From: Roseivirga misakiensis
GTDB taxonomy: Bacteria; Bacteroidota; Bacteroidia; Cytophagales; Cyclobacteriaceae
Length of the DNA stretch: 64,000 nt
Direction: 5' to 3'
Assembly (NCBI RefSeq): GCF_001747105.1
Contig: NZ_MDGQ01000005.1
Coordinates: 1,364,001-1,428,000 of the forward strand
Shown here piece after piece: positions 15,537 to 25,411 of the stretch. Made by a program: the position numbers and the translations under genes. Every line of letters begins with the position of its first letter. Within the stretch, counting starts at the first letter, position 1. Under the pieces are notes generated by a model that had not been told where the DNA came from, ran no database searches, and saw nothing but the letters and a program-made list of their open reading frames with translations.

Positions 15537-17945
15537 ATGTTTAAAAACTACTTCAAGGCAGCATTTAGGATTCACGTTAAAAACAAGCTCTATTCATTCA
15601 TCAACTTTATTGGTCTTTCGGTATCGCTAATGATGTGTTTTCTTGTTTTTTTATTCGTCCAGGATGAGTTCAGTTACGACAATTTTCACAAGAGCGGTGA
15701 TGAACTCTTTTTGTTTCACGCCATCAAGTACAAAGCTGATAATCCTCAAATGGAGGCTGGATTTTGGGATGTTGAACCACTGAAAGACGTCCAAAAGTCA
15801 TACACTACTAACCTACCTTTTTTGAATGAGATCAAATCTAGAGTACCTGAGGTGGAAAATATCATCCTAGTGGAGTACTCTGGCATTGAAACTTTGAAAA
15901 GTGGCAAAAAGTCTAGAGAAACTGCGCATTATGTGGACGCTGATTTTTTCGATCACTTTAGTTTCGATTTTATACAGGGTGATGGGGAAGTGGCATTGGA
16001 TGACCAGAGTAGTGCGGTCATTACCACAGAATTCGCGATGAAGCATTATGGTACCACCGATGTAGTTGGTAAGGATTTGGTTACAAATGGCGAGCCCAAC
16101 AAGATATACATTGTTACTGGTGTGATTGACCTTCCACATAATACCATGTTCAATTTTAATGTGGTCTTGCGGGTAGAGAACTCTTATTACTATAAAGAGC
16201 ATGCGGATGACTGGAATTACTTTGCTATTTCAGCCTTTTTTAAACTGAAAGACCCTTCGCAAATAGCTACAGTAAATACTAAAGTAAGAGACATCTGGTT
16301 AGAGCGAAACAATGCTGAGACCCTTGATGGTCAGCGTAAACGTCTAAAGCTTTCTGCTGACAATCCTGTGCAAGAATATGGTCTTAAAAATGTGAGTGAT
16401 GTTTATCTAGACCCGACCATACGGTATTATAAGTCATCATCTCCGCTTTACTCGTACATCTTAATTGCTATCTCAGCAGTAATTTTAATCATAGCGAGTA
16501 TTAACTACCTGTCGATTAGCATTGCATCATCGGCAAGTCGTCGAGTTGAAATTGCAGTACGTAAAGTGGTGGGTGCCAATGTATCGCAGCTCAAGTTTCA
16601 ATTCTATATTGAAGCTATAGCGCTGACTCTATTATCAGTTATAGGCGGTTTTACATTGATGCAAGGCTTTTTACCGAAGTTCAACGATTTCGCTAGCAAA
16701 TCGCTTCAGCCAAGCGTAAGTGAAAACATCATGTTACTAGGTTATGGCCTGCTGTTCGGGTTACTTATCTCAATTATTGCGGGCGGATATCCCGCTCAAG
16801 TATTATCGCGGTTTAAAGTTATTTCAGGTCTAAAAGGGCAAACATCTAGCCGTGTAAGTCCAGCATTGATCAAGGGAATGATGATTTTTCAATTCACGCT
16901 ATGCCTGGTATTTATTTCTGTCACATTGGTCATGCAAAAGCAGTTTAAATATATCAATCAAAAGGATTTGGGCTTTGATAAAGATCAGGTAGTGATGGTT
17001 GGTGGTTTATGGGGTAAGTCTCATTTAGTAAAACAGGTACTTGAAAAGTCATCGGCTGTAGAGCACGCGGGAAACAGTAACGGCATTTTCATTGGTGGAA
17101 GCGGCTTTGGCATAACGGTTTTAAATGGCGTAGAACATAGAATTAGACGTGTAGGAGTGGACGAAGACTTTTTACAAACACTTGACATACAATTCGTGGA
17201 TCGTCAAGGGTTTCCCGCTCCAAAAGAAGGAGAATTGGTAGTTGGAAAAAACTATGTGAATGAGACTTATTTCGATTTATTAGAAGCCGATACTGCCATG
17301 TTTAAATCTATGAATTCGTATATCGGAGGTGTAGTAAAAGACTTTCATTTTGAGTCCCTTCAAACAGCGATGTACCCTATAAGCTTCGATTTAAGAGAGT
17401 CAAGCAATTTGTCTTCACTTTTCGTGAAATTAAAGGGAGGCAATGTAGATCAAGGAATTGCTGATGTTAAAGCTGCTTATGAAGAGGTAGTTGGTGAGCC
17501 ACTCGCAGAGGTTCGGTTTATGGAAGATTTTCTTGCAAATCGATATAAAGACAGTAGGCGTTGGCAGCATATTATACAGTCATCTACCACTATAGGTATT
17601 CTAATTGCCTGTATTGGGCTTTTTGGATTGACTGGTATCAATATGTCCAATCGCATTAAGGAGATTAGTATTCGTAAAGTGTTAGGTGCCGATTTTGGTG
17701 AGATTGCATATTTACTCAATCGGCAGACCTTAATGCTCATTATTGTGTCTGCTATTATCTCCATACCTATTGCTTATCAACTTATGTCTAGTTGGCTCGA
17801 TGGCTTTGCATACCATGTAGATATTTCACCGGAATTATTCATGATTGCCATGCTCGTCCTACTATTCATCGCATTAGGAACTGTATTGTTCCATTCTATT
17901 AAGTCAGTAAGAACAAATCCAGCACAAGTACTTAGAAACGACTAA
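15537..17945 (+). CDS. FtsX/MacB-like ABC transporter permease, array member 1
   Basis: 802 residues from the ATG at 15537, where the family start MFKNYFKAAFRIHVKNKLYS begins. An in-frame TTG further upstream would place the operator inside the gene and is rejected. Layout: TM1 (~22-44), a large extracytoplasmic MacB_PCD-like domain, three TMs around 280-430 (FtsX domain, with RRVEIAVRKVVGA between TMs), a second extracytoplasmic domain, then a second FtsX block with RIKEISIRKVLGA. It is thus a fused double half-permease. No ATPase is encoded nearby. It is the most divergent of the five and ends TNPAQVLRND. First gene of a four-gene run. Confidence 0.9.
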   Translation: MFKNYFKAAFRIHVKNKLYSFINFIGLSVSLMMCFLVFLFVQDEFSYDNFHKSGDELFLFHAIKYKADNPQMEAGFWDVEPLKDVQKSYTTNLPFLNEIKSRVPEVENIILVEYSGIETLKSGKKSRETAHYVDADFFDHFSFDFIQGDGEVALDDQSSAVITTEFAMKHYGTTDVVGKDLVTNGEPNKIYIVTGVIDLPHNTMFNFNVVLRVENSYYYKEHADDWNYFAISAFFKLKDPSQIATVNTKVRDIWLERNNAETLDGQRKRLKLSADNPVQEYGLKNVSDVYLDPTIRYYKSSSPLYSYILIAISAVILIIASINYLSISIASSASRRVEIAVRKVVGANVSQLKFQFYIEAIALTLLSVIGGFTLMQGFLPKFNDFASKSLQPSVSENIMLLGYGLLFGLLISIIAGGYPAQVLSRFKVISGLKGQTSSRVSPALIKGMMIFQFTLCLVFISVTLVMQKQFKYINQKDLGFDKDQVVMVGGLWGKSHLVKQVLEKSSAVEHAGNSNGIFIGGSGFGITVLNGVEHRIRRVGVDEDFLQTLDIQFVDRQGFPAPKEGELVVGKNYVNETYFDLLEADTAMFKSMNSYIGGVVKDFHFESLQTAMYPISFDLRESSNLSSLFVKLKGGNVDQGIADVKAAYEEVVGEPLAEVRFMEDFLANRYKDSRRWQHIIQSSTTIGILIACIGLFGLTGINMSNRIKEISIRKVLGADFGEIAYLLNRQTLMLIIVSAIISIPIAYQLMSSWLDGFAYHVDISPELFMIAMLVLLFIALGTVLFHSIKSVRTNPAQVLRND

Positions 17946-17956
17946 ATCAAATTATC

Positions 17957-20404
17957 ATGCTCAGAAATTACTTCAAAACAACACTTAGGTCACTCAAGAA
18001 AAATAGACTTTTTTCCTTCATTAATATTTTGGGGCTGTCTATCGGAATTACGGCATCTACGCTCATTCTCCAATATGCCTTTAATGAACTCAATGTGGAT
18101 CGTTTCCACAAGAATTCGGCGAATATCTATCGCGTCATGAATGAAAGGTTCGAAGGGGAAAGAATGATTCAAAGAGGCCAGATTACATACTCAGCCGTGG
18201 GTAAGCAAATGTTTGAAGATTACCCTGAAATCGTCGATTATTTCACGTTAAGCACATTCGGTCAAAATGTAGTAGCCCATAATCAGCAAAGTGTAAAAAT
18301 ACCCTTCACTATTCTGGTTGAGCCGAGTTTTTTCAAGGTGTTTTCTTTTGATGTTTTGGCTGGAAATCCAGCAACAGTTTTCGATGCCAAAAGAAAAATG
18401 GTTGTTTCAGAGAGTACTGCGAAAAAACTATTCCCTGGAGATAATGAAAGTTGGGAAGAACACTTGGGTAAGATTATAGAAATGGGTTCTAGTCGGCTGG
18501 AGTACGAACTGGTCGGGGTGATCGAAGATGCTCCCGAAAATTCTAGCCTTCAATATCAAATTATTCTTTCAAGAGCAACCACATTTGACTTTTTTCAAGA
18601 TGCCGAGTTTAGCTGGAATGGGTCAGACTATTTTCATTATATCTTATTAGATGACAAGGCAGATGTAGCTGCGCTAGAAGCTAAATTTGAAGATTTCAGT
18701 CAAAAGTATTTTAAAGGAGATCAAGTAACTGGAACTTTTGAAAAGTTTCATTTACAGCCACTTGAAGACGTTTATCTTTATTCGGACTACGAATATGAAA
18801 ACCATACAACGGCGAGTGGTAGCATGGTTTGGACGCTTATTCTAGTGGCCGCATTTATTTTGGCCATGGCTTGGATTAACTATATCAATTTGGCTACTTC
18901 CAAATCACTACAGCGTGCCAAAGAAGTAGGTGTAAGAAAAGTAGTAGGGGCAAGCAAGGGGCAGCTAATCAATCAGTTTTTAGTAGAGTCATTGATTCTC
19001 AATTTTCTTGCATTCGTTTTAGCCGTCACCTTGGTTCAGGTATCCCAAAACTTCTTTAACACACTGGTAGGAAGAGACCTGAGCCTTTTAAGTTTTTTAA
19101 ATTTAGAGTTGAATGGTTTACCAGTGTATTTCTGGATGCTTGGCTTCCTAATCTTAGGATCAATTTTATCTGGAATTTATCCAGCTTTCGTTCTCTCTAG
19201 TTTTCAGGCATCACAATCTTTGAAGGGAGAATTTAGTAAGAGTTCTAAAGGACAGCGGCTTAGAAAAACATTGGTTGTTTTTCAATTCGCCTTATCAATT
19301 GCGCTTATAGCAGGTACGATTTTAGTCTATCAACAAACCAATTTCATGAGAAATCAAGATTTGGGTGTTAATATGAATCGTGTAATTACGGTAGAGCCGC
19401 CATCGCTCAATACATTCGATAGCACTTTTGTCGATAAGGTTCATCAGTTTGCTTATAAACTTGAAGAGAACCCAAGAGTCCAACGCGTAGGAACTTCTAG
19501 TATGATCTTGGGACAAAGATTACCAAGAACTTTTAATGTGAGGACTAGTCCTGAAAGCGAGGGCCGTATGCTCAATAGAATCCACGCTAATTATGGTTTC
19601 TTGGAGGTTTATGAGGTAGAGTTACTCGCTGGTCGAAACTTTGTAAGAACCGATCACAATGCTGATTTTAACTTGGTTAAGGGTACCATTCTCAACGAAA
19701 AGGCTACAAAGCTGCTTGGATTTGAAAGTCCAATAGATGCAGTTGGTACTAAGATTAGTTATTTCGGAAGAGATTGGGAGATCGTAGGAGTGACAGCTGA
19801 TTTTCATCACAGATCGCTCAAGGAATCGATAGAGCCTATAATGATCGTACCATTTATGAGTGGTGGGAATGACGTGTATCACGTTCGAGTGGATGGTTCA
19901 AACCTACAGGAAACGATCGCTTATTTAGAAAAGTCTTTCAACGACTTTTATCCAAACGATATTTTTGAGTACAACTTTATGGATTCCCGATTTGAGCGTC
20001 AGTATGAAGCTGACAAACAGTTTGGGTCCGTTTTCAATTTGTTTTCAGTATTAGCTATTCTCATTGCCTGTCTAGGATTATTTGGTCTGGCGGGTTATTC
20101 AGCCATCCAAAAGACAAAAGAAATAGGAATTAGAAAAGTTCTAGGCGCTACTATCCCGAATATTCTTCAATTACTGTCTAAGGACTTTATTTTACTCATC
20201 GCCTTGGCGAGTGGTATAGGCTTACCGCTGGTTTATTGGGGTGCTACAGAATGGCTTTCGGGCTTTGAGTATCAAACCAAAATTGGTGTGCTGTTCTTTG
20301 TTATACCAATAATCAGTGTGATCGTAGTGAGCCTGCTCATAATTTTTGGACAGACTTTCAAGACAGCCAAGTCAAATCCCATCAACTCATTACGTCAAGA
20401 ATAG
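17957..20404 (+). CDS. FtsX/MacB-like ABC transporter permease, array member 2
   Basis: 815 residues, starting 11 bases after member 1. Same double FtsX layout: MLRNYFKTTLRSLKKNRLFS, TM1, MacB_PCD-like domain with the motif VVSESTAKKLFPG, a three-TM block with RAKEVGVRKVVGA, a second domain with NFVRTDHNADFN, and a final block with KTKEIGIRKVLGA. The cytoplasmic REVGVRK/KEIGIRK motifs are where MacB/FtsX permeases contact their ATPase, so coupling to an ATPase encoded elsewhere is expected. Likely exports or extracts envelope-associated substrates; substrate unknown. Confidence 0.9.
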   Translation: MLRNYFKTTLRSLKKNRLFSFINILGLSIGITASTLILQYAFNELNVDRFHKNSANIYRVMNERFEGERMIQRGQITYSAVGKQMFEDYPEIVDYFTLSTFGQNVVAHNQQSVKIPFTILVEPSFFKVFSFDVLAGNPATVFDAKRKMVVSESTAKKLFPGDNESWEEHLGKIIEMGSSRLEYELVGVIEDAPENSSLQYQIILSRATTFDFFQDAEFSWNGSDYFHYILLDDKADVAALEAKFEDFSQKYFKGDQVTGTFEKFHLQPLEDVYLYSDYEYENHTTASGSMVWTLILVAAFILAMAWINYINLATSKSLQRAKEVGVRKVVGASKGQLINQFLVESLILNFLAFVLAVTLVQVSQNFFNTLVGRDLSLLSFLNLELNGLPVYFWMLGFLILGSILSGIYPAFVLSSFQASQSLKGEFSKSSKGQRLRKTLVVFQFALSIALIAGTILVYQQTNFMRNQDLGVNMNRVITVEPPSLNTFDSTFVDKVHQFAYKLEENPRVQRVGTSSMILGQRLPRTFNVRTSPESEGRMLNRIHANYGFLEVYEVELLAGRNFVRTDHNADFNLVKGTILNEKATKLLGFESPIDAVGTKISYFGRDWEIVGVTADFHHRSLKESIEPIMIVPFMSGGNDVYHVRVDGSNLQETIAYLEKSFNDFYPNDIFEYNFMDSRFERQYEADKQFGSVFNLFSVLAILIACLGLFGLAGYSAIQKTKEIGIRKVLGATIPNILQLLSKDFILLIALASGIGLPLVYWGATEWLSGFEYQTKIGVLFFVIPIISVIVVSLLIIFGQTFKTAKSNPINSLRQE

Positions 20405-20421
20405 CCATTAACAATTGAACT

Positions 20422-22836
20422 ATGCTACGGAATTATTTTAAAACTGCATTAAGGAGTCTGACCAAAAAAAAGCTATTCTCGTTTATTAATATTTTCGGGC
20501 TTGCGATCGGTTTAGCTGCGTTTTTAATCATTTATCAGTTTGTTTCTTTTGAAAGAAGCTTTGATAAGTTTCATGAAAAAGGAGACAGAATTTATCGTGT
20601 AAGGTTCGATAGAATTTATGCAGATAATCATGATAAAAGTGCTGGTTTAACGGCAGTTACTGGACCTATTTTAGCACAAGAATTTCCTGAAGTAGAGCTC
20701 TATTCCAAGTTACATGCCGCTGATTACATGAATAATGTGATATCGTTTGACGATAAGCAATTCATTCAGGAAGGGCTGTTTTATGCTGATAGTTCCTTTT
20801 TTGAACTTTTCTCATTCAACTTTATTCATGGTGATAAGAAAACCGCGCTAACACCAATTAATTCGATTGTTCTTTCGGAGGAAGTGGCTTACAACTATTT
20901 TGGAAAGGCAGATGTGGTAGGTGAATTTTTAAACCTTGCCAACGGTTGGGAAAACCAATTATATCAAGTCACTGGAGTTTTCGAAAATTTACCTCCTAAC
21001 ACACATTTTGATTTTAAGGCTTTAATGTCTTTCGAAAACATTAATCAAGCCTCTCAGGGTAGGGCTGGTGCTTCCGGTGGTTGGAATGCTTTTCCAACGT
21101 ATCTTTTATTATCGCCAGAAGCTGATTTAAAAGAGTTTAATGAGAAGTTAACCGCCTTTACACAAGAATTTTATGCAGCTCTGATTGAGGGTGGTGTCAA
21201 CCCTATCTTACAATTACAACCATTAGAAGACATTTACCTAACCTCTAATTTAAGGTTTGAAGTAGGTCCATTAGGTGATGCGAAAATTGTGCGAATTCTC
21301 ATTGGGATTGCCTCATTTATCTTGGTATTAGCTTATTTCAACTATATCAATTTGTCTACATCTCAAGCACTTGAAAGAGGCCAGGAAGTTGGTGTTCGAA
21401 AAGTAATAGGGGCTAGTAGATGGAATCTTTTTAGGCAGTTTCTGGTAGAATCATTTGTACTAAATGTTATTGCCATTGCCATTGGGTTTACGCTCATGCA
21501 GGTCAGCCTACCATTCTTCCTTCCTCTTCTCGGTAAAGACATCGGTAGTGCTCCGGTTTTGACTAATGAATTGGGCTTATTGTTAGCCATGCTATTAACT
21601 ATAGGCACGCTACTTTCTGGTTTTTATCCGGCATTAGTTATGTCCAGAATGAAGGCTTTAAGAGTGCTAAAAGGTTTTAAGGCAAAGTCTGGTTTAGAAG
21701 CTCTAGTCAAAAAAGGTCTTGTCGTATTGCAGTTTACCATACTATGTTTCCTTTTAGTTGGGAGCTTAGTGGTAAGAAGTCAAATCTCCTTTATGCTAAA
21801 TTCTGATAAGGGTTTTGACGCGGAGCAGGTGCTAGTTATTAAAGGGCCAACTGCGGGTGCCAATTCTATCGAAAAGCTCAATTCTTTTAAGAATAGGCTA
21901 ACCAATAATAAGAACGTAGTTCAAGTAAGTAATTCCACGAATGTACCAGGCGCTGAAATTAGCTGGGTAAATAACAATGTTCGTTTAGCTACCTCTGCAC
22001 CTAATGAAGCTACTTCAATTCCATTTTTGGGGATCGACCATAATTTTATCGAGAATCTTTCTTTGGAAATGATAGCAGGTAGAAATTTTGATCAAGATTT
22101 AGTTTCTGACACTGCTAATGTTATGCTCAGTAGAGCAGCGGCTGTTAATTTCGGATTTACAGATCCAAAAGAGGCTTTAGATCAATTAGTTTTTGAAGGA
22201 GACAGTAGATATCGTGTCATTGGTGTAGTGGAGAATTATCTTCAGAAATCTTTTAAATCGGACTATGACAGAATCATCTATAAATACTTTCCTCAAGCTG
22301 ACTCTTACATCAATTTAAAACTGACTGGGACCGATTATGCAACGCTAATAGATAGTGTAGAATCTATCTTTAAAGAATCATATCCAAATAGTCCATTCAG
22401 CTACTTTTTCTTAGACGAATTTTTTGATAGACAGCTTAAAGAAGATAAGGCCTTTGGAAAAATATTCAATTTTTTCACCCTTCTGGGAATCTGTATTTCG
22501 TGCTTAGGTTTGTTCGGCCTAGCATCTTATGCCGTTTCACTCCGAAAGAAAGAAATTGGAATCAGAAAAGTATTGGGTGCCCATTCAGTATCTCTAGTTA
22601 TATCAGTGGCTCGGAATTTCGTTGGGCTTACTGTCATCTCCATTCTTATTGCTATACCAGTTGCGTTCTATGCCTCAGACCTTTGGTTGAACGCATACAC
22701 ATTTGCCATAAGCTTAAAGGCTTATATGTTTTTAATACCAGTATTAATTGTCATCGCTATAACAGTATTCACCACTGGTGGAATTGCGATTAAAACAGCA
22801 AATAGAAACCCAATTGACGCATTAAGACAAGAATAA
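20422..22836 (+). CDS. FtsX/MacB-like ABC transporter permease, array member 3
   Basis: 804 residues, starting 17 bases after member 2 and sharing its N-terminal pattern (MLRNYFKTALRSLTKKKLFS). It has the two extracytoplasmic domains and the two FtsX TM blocks, with RGQEVGVRKVIGA and RKKEIGIRKVLGA at the cytoplasmic coupling positions. The C-terminus NPIDALRQE is the family end motif. Conserved FFLDEFFDRQ before the second TM block is shared by members 3-5. Members 2 and 3 look like the closest pair by their N- and C-terminal motifs. Confidence 0.9.
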   Translation: MLRNYFKTALRSLTKKKLFSFINIFGLAIGLAAFLIIYQFVSFERSFDKFHEKGDRIYRVRFDRIYADNHDKSAGLTAVTGPILAQEFPEVELYSKLHAADYMNNVISFDDKQFIQEGLFYADSSFFELFSFNFIHGDKKTALTPINSIVLSEEVAYNYFGKADVVGEFLNLANGWENQLYQVTGVFENLPPNTHFDFKALMSFENINQASQGRAGASGGWNAFPTYLLLSPEADLKEFNEKLTAFTQEFYAALIEGGVNPILQLQPLEDIYLTSNLRFEVGPLGDAKIVRILIGIASFILVLAYFNYINLSTSQALERGQEVGVRKVIGASRWNLFRQFLVESFVLNVIAIAIGFTLMQVSLPFFLPLLGKDIGSAPVLTNELGLLLAMLLTIGTLLSGFYPALVMSRMKALRVLKGFKAKSGLEALVKKGLVVLQFTILCFLLVGSLVVRSQISFMLNSDKGFDAEQVLVIKGPTAGANSIEKLNSFKNRLTNNKNVVQVSNSTNVPGAEISWVNNNVRLATSAPNEATSIPFLGIDHNFIENLSLEMIAGRNFDQDLVSDTANVMLSRAAAVNFGFTDPKEALDQLVFEGDSRYRVIGVVENYLQKSFKSDYDRIIYKYFPQADSYINLKLTGTDYATLIDSVESIFKESYPNSPFSYFFLDEFFDRQLKEDKAFGKIFNFFTLLGICISCLGLFGLASYAVSLRKKEIGIRKVLGAHSVSLVISVARNFVGLTVISILIAIPVAFYASDLWLNAYTFAISLKAYMFLIPVLIVIAITVFTTGGIAIKTANRNPIDALRQE

Positions 22837-22848
22837 AACAACTTCATT

Positions 22849-25269
22849 ATGCTTATAAAAAACATACGATTAGCTATTCGACAACTATCGAAAAACAAGG
22901 TTTTTTCCTTTGTTAATGTTATTGGTTTGGCCCTTTCAATGGTCGCGTGCTTGTTGATTTACAAGTATGTTGGTTTTGAGAGGAGCTTCGATCAGTACCA
23001 TTCGGGCGCTGATAATATCTACAGAATCTATAGGGTAGAGGCAAATGAAGATCCAAATGACGGAGTAGCCTCAGTTTTTTCTGGAATGAAGATTCCACTG
23101 GAAGAAGGACTACCAGAAATTTCTCATGTAGCGCGTTTTGCTAGTTATGATGTTATTTTTCAGTCATTTGCTTTCACAAATAAGAATGATGACAATCAGT
23201 TTGTAACATATAATGTTCCAAAGGGCTTTTTTGCTGATCATGATGCACTGCAAATCATAGACTTAGATTGGAAAGAGGGTTCGGCCTCCACCTCATCTTT
23301 AGAGAACCCAAATGAGATGATCATCTCTGAGAAATATGCTCAACTCTTTTTTGGGGATAATCCAGCATTGGGTAAAGTGCTTTATTTCAAGAATTTAGGA
23401 GTAGATTTTAAAGTAACAGGTGTCTTCAAAGATTTACCTGAAAATACGCATATGCCTTTCGAGATTTTATGTTCTATGAAATCTCTACCAACGAGTTGGA
23501 ACATAGACAATATCTATAACTGGGGCAATTTCTATACCTATGTAAAAGCAATCGATGGTACGTCTCCTGAAGTTTTAGAGACTAAAATCAATGATTTATT
23601 TGTGGGGATAGAGGGCGCGTGGTTTCACGATGAAGGCTTAACAATGAAGTTGCAAAACATCCAGGATATCCATTTGACCTCACATCATTCCTATGAAATA
23701 CAGGCGAACGGAAATAAAGAAACTGTCAGTTTTCTATCCATCATTGGTGTTTTCATTATGGTGATTGCATGGGTAAACTATATCAACCTAAGCAGTTCCA
23801 AATTAGTGGATAGAGCGAAGGAAGTAGGGATAAGAAAAGTAATGGGTGGTTTTAAAAGGCAGCTCGTGAGCCAATTCTTGGTGGAATCTTTGACCATGAA
23901 TTTTATAGCGATCATACTTTCGTTGACCCTATTGCAACTAACTCGTGGTTTCTTCCAAGGGTTGATCGGCATACCGATTGACTTTTTTGGGTCAGCGGCA
24001 TTGATATCCACCTTAGGGTTTATTGGCTTGTTTACACTTGGTTCTGTATTATTCGGTCTATATCCTGCGCTACTGTTTTCCAACCAAAAAGTATCAGTTG
24101 TATTGAACGGCAAAAGTAAGGTGAGTAAATCTGGTTTACTTTTCAGACGTGGGCTGACCCTTTTTCAATATGCCATAGCCTTGATCTTAATTGTAGGAAC
24201 GTTAGCTGTTAAGAAGCAGCTTTCATTTATGCAAAATCAATCATTGGGCATGAATATCGATCGTACGCTGGTGGTTAAAAAGCCCTTTATGGAGATGGAG
24301 AGTAGGGCATCAAGTAAAGCGGCATTTATGAATGGCGTACGCCAAATGAGTGACGTAAAAGGTATAAGTGCATCTTCTGAAATTCCAGGTTATGAGATTT
24401 CTAGAATGCGTTGGATTGCGTTGGGCCCTGGTGCCGACGATAAAGCCCTTTATGCAAAGGATGTCGCTATTGATGAACACTTTACAGATTTATATGAGAT
24501 AGATATCCTATATGGCCGAAGTTTTGAACAGGGCTTTGCAGATTCTGCTTCTGTAGTTTTAAGTCATCAAACTGCAAAAGAACTATTGGGAGAAGAAAAT
24601 CTGGCTGATTGGATTGGAAAAACTATTTTTTATGAAACAATTCCTTATCGACTCATCGGGATCTTAAATGATATAAGCCAAGAGTCCCTCAAGGTGAATA
24701 TCAAGCCACATATTTACACAAAAGTAAATCGAGATAAATTCTATTCGATAAAACTGAATACTGATGATATGAGTGAAGCAGTTGAAAGGGTACAGACAGT
24801 CTTTAACAGTAGCTTCGCGACTAGCCACTTCGATTACTTCTTCTTAGACGAATATTATGACAGACAATATAAGGCAGATCGACTTTTTGGTCAGATATTT
24901 TCATTCTTTGCCATATTGGCCATTGTAATCACATCATTAGGCTTATTTGGGCTGTCACTATACAATATAAGTCAAAGGTCTAGAGAAATAGGTATCAGAA
25001 AAATCTTAGGTGCACCAGTGAAGCATATCTTCTATTTGCTGACGAGAGAGTATGTATTACTCATATTGTTAGCGTCAATAGTGGCCGTTCCTATTGGCTA
25101 TTTCTTTGTAGACAAATGGTTATTGAATTTTTCTAATCATATTAATATCTCTACAAGTTTACTGCTACTACCGATTATGTTGATGTTCGTTTTAACGCTC
25201 GTAACGATTTGTTATCAAGTGGTTAAAGCGATTCGCACAAATCCAGCAGAAACATTGCGATACGAATGA
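22849..25269 (+). CDS. FtsX/MacB-like ABC transporter permease, array member 4
   Basis: 806 residues, 12 bases after member 3 and the last gene of the first run. N-terminus MLIKNIRLAIRQLSKNKVFS, then the same double layout with RAKEVGIRKVMGG and RSREIGIRKILGA. FFLDEYYDRQ precedes the last TM block, and the C-terminus is NPAETLRYE. The gap to member 5 (142 bp) contains operator dyads and a promoter, so transcription can be reset there. Confidence 0.9.
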   Translation: MLIKNIRLAIRQLSKNKVFSFVNVIGLALSMVACLLIYKYVGFERSFDQYHSGADNIYRIYRVEANEDPNDGVASVFSGMKIPLEEGLPEISHVARFASYDVIFQSFAFTNKNDDNQFVTYNVPKGFFADHDALQIIDLDWKEGSASTSSLENPNEMIISEKYAQLFFGDNPALGKVLYFKNLGVDFKVTGVFKDLPENTHMPFEILCSMKSLPTSWNIDNIYNWGNFYTYVKAIDGTSPEVLETKINDLFVGIEGAWFHDEGLTMKLQNIQDIHLTSHHSYEIQANGNKETVSFLSIIGVFIMVIAWVNYINLSSSKLVDRAKEVGIRKVMGGFKRQLVSQFLVESLTMNFIAIILSLTLLQLTRGFFQGLIGIPIDFFGSAALISTLGFIGLFTLGSVLFGLYPALLFSNQKVSVVLNGKSKVSKSGLLFRRGLTLFQYAIALILIVGTLAVKKQLSFMQNQSLGMNIDRTLVVKKPFMEMESRASSKAAFMNGVRQMSDVKGISASSEIPGYEISRMRWIALGPGADDKALYAKDVAIDEHFTDLYEIDILYGRSFEQGFADSASVVLSHQTAKELLGEENLADWIGKTIFYETIPYRLIGILNDISQESLKVNIKPHIYTKVNRDKFYSIKLNTDDMSEAVERVQTVFNSSFATSHFDYFFLDEYYDRQYKADRLFGQIFSFFAILAIVITSLGLFGLSLYNISQRSREIGIRKILGAPVKHIFYLLTREYVLLILLASIVAVPIGYFFVDKWLLNFSNHINISTSLLLLPIMLMFVLTLVTICYQVVKAIRTNPAETLRYE

Positions 25270-25275
25270 TTCAAC

Positions 25276-25313
25276 CGTATCATGATGATACGAAAGTGTG
25301 TCATCATGATACG
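25276..25313. promoter_or_regulatory. Second pair of 17-bp dyads, probable enhancer sites
   Basis: CGTATCA-TGA-TGATACG (25276-25292, perfect 7-bp arms) and TGTGTCA-TCA-TGATACG (25297-25313), centred 21 bp apart, i.e. two helical turns. The half-sites fit the same YGTNTCA pattern as the pair at 15384-15425. They lie 55-90 bases upstream of a strong -24/-12 element, the usual distance for NtrC-type enhancers. Confidence 0.75.
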
Positions 25314-25366
25314 ATTTTAGGATTGCTAAATCTGTTATATACCTCATTAAGAGGGAGTTGTATATT

Positions 25367-25381
25367 TGGTACTAGTATTGC
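25367..25381 (+). promoter_or_regulatory. Sigma-54 (-24/-12) promoter of permease 5
   Basis: TGGTAC-N5-TTGC matches the RpoN consensus TGGCAC-N5-TTGC in nine of ten positions, with GG and GC exactly 12 bases apart. The predicted transcript would start about 12 bases downstream, leaving a leader of about 20 bases before the ATG at 25412. Confidence 0.8.
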
Positions 25382-25411
25382 CATCTGCCACATACACAAA
25401 TTCGAAACAAC

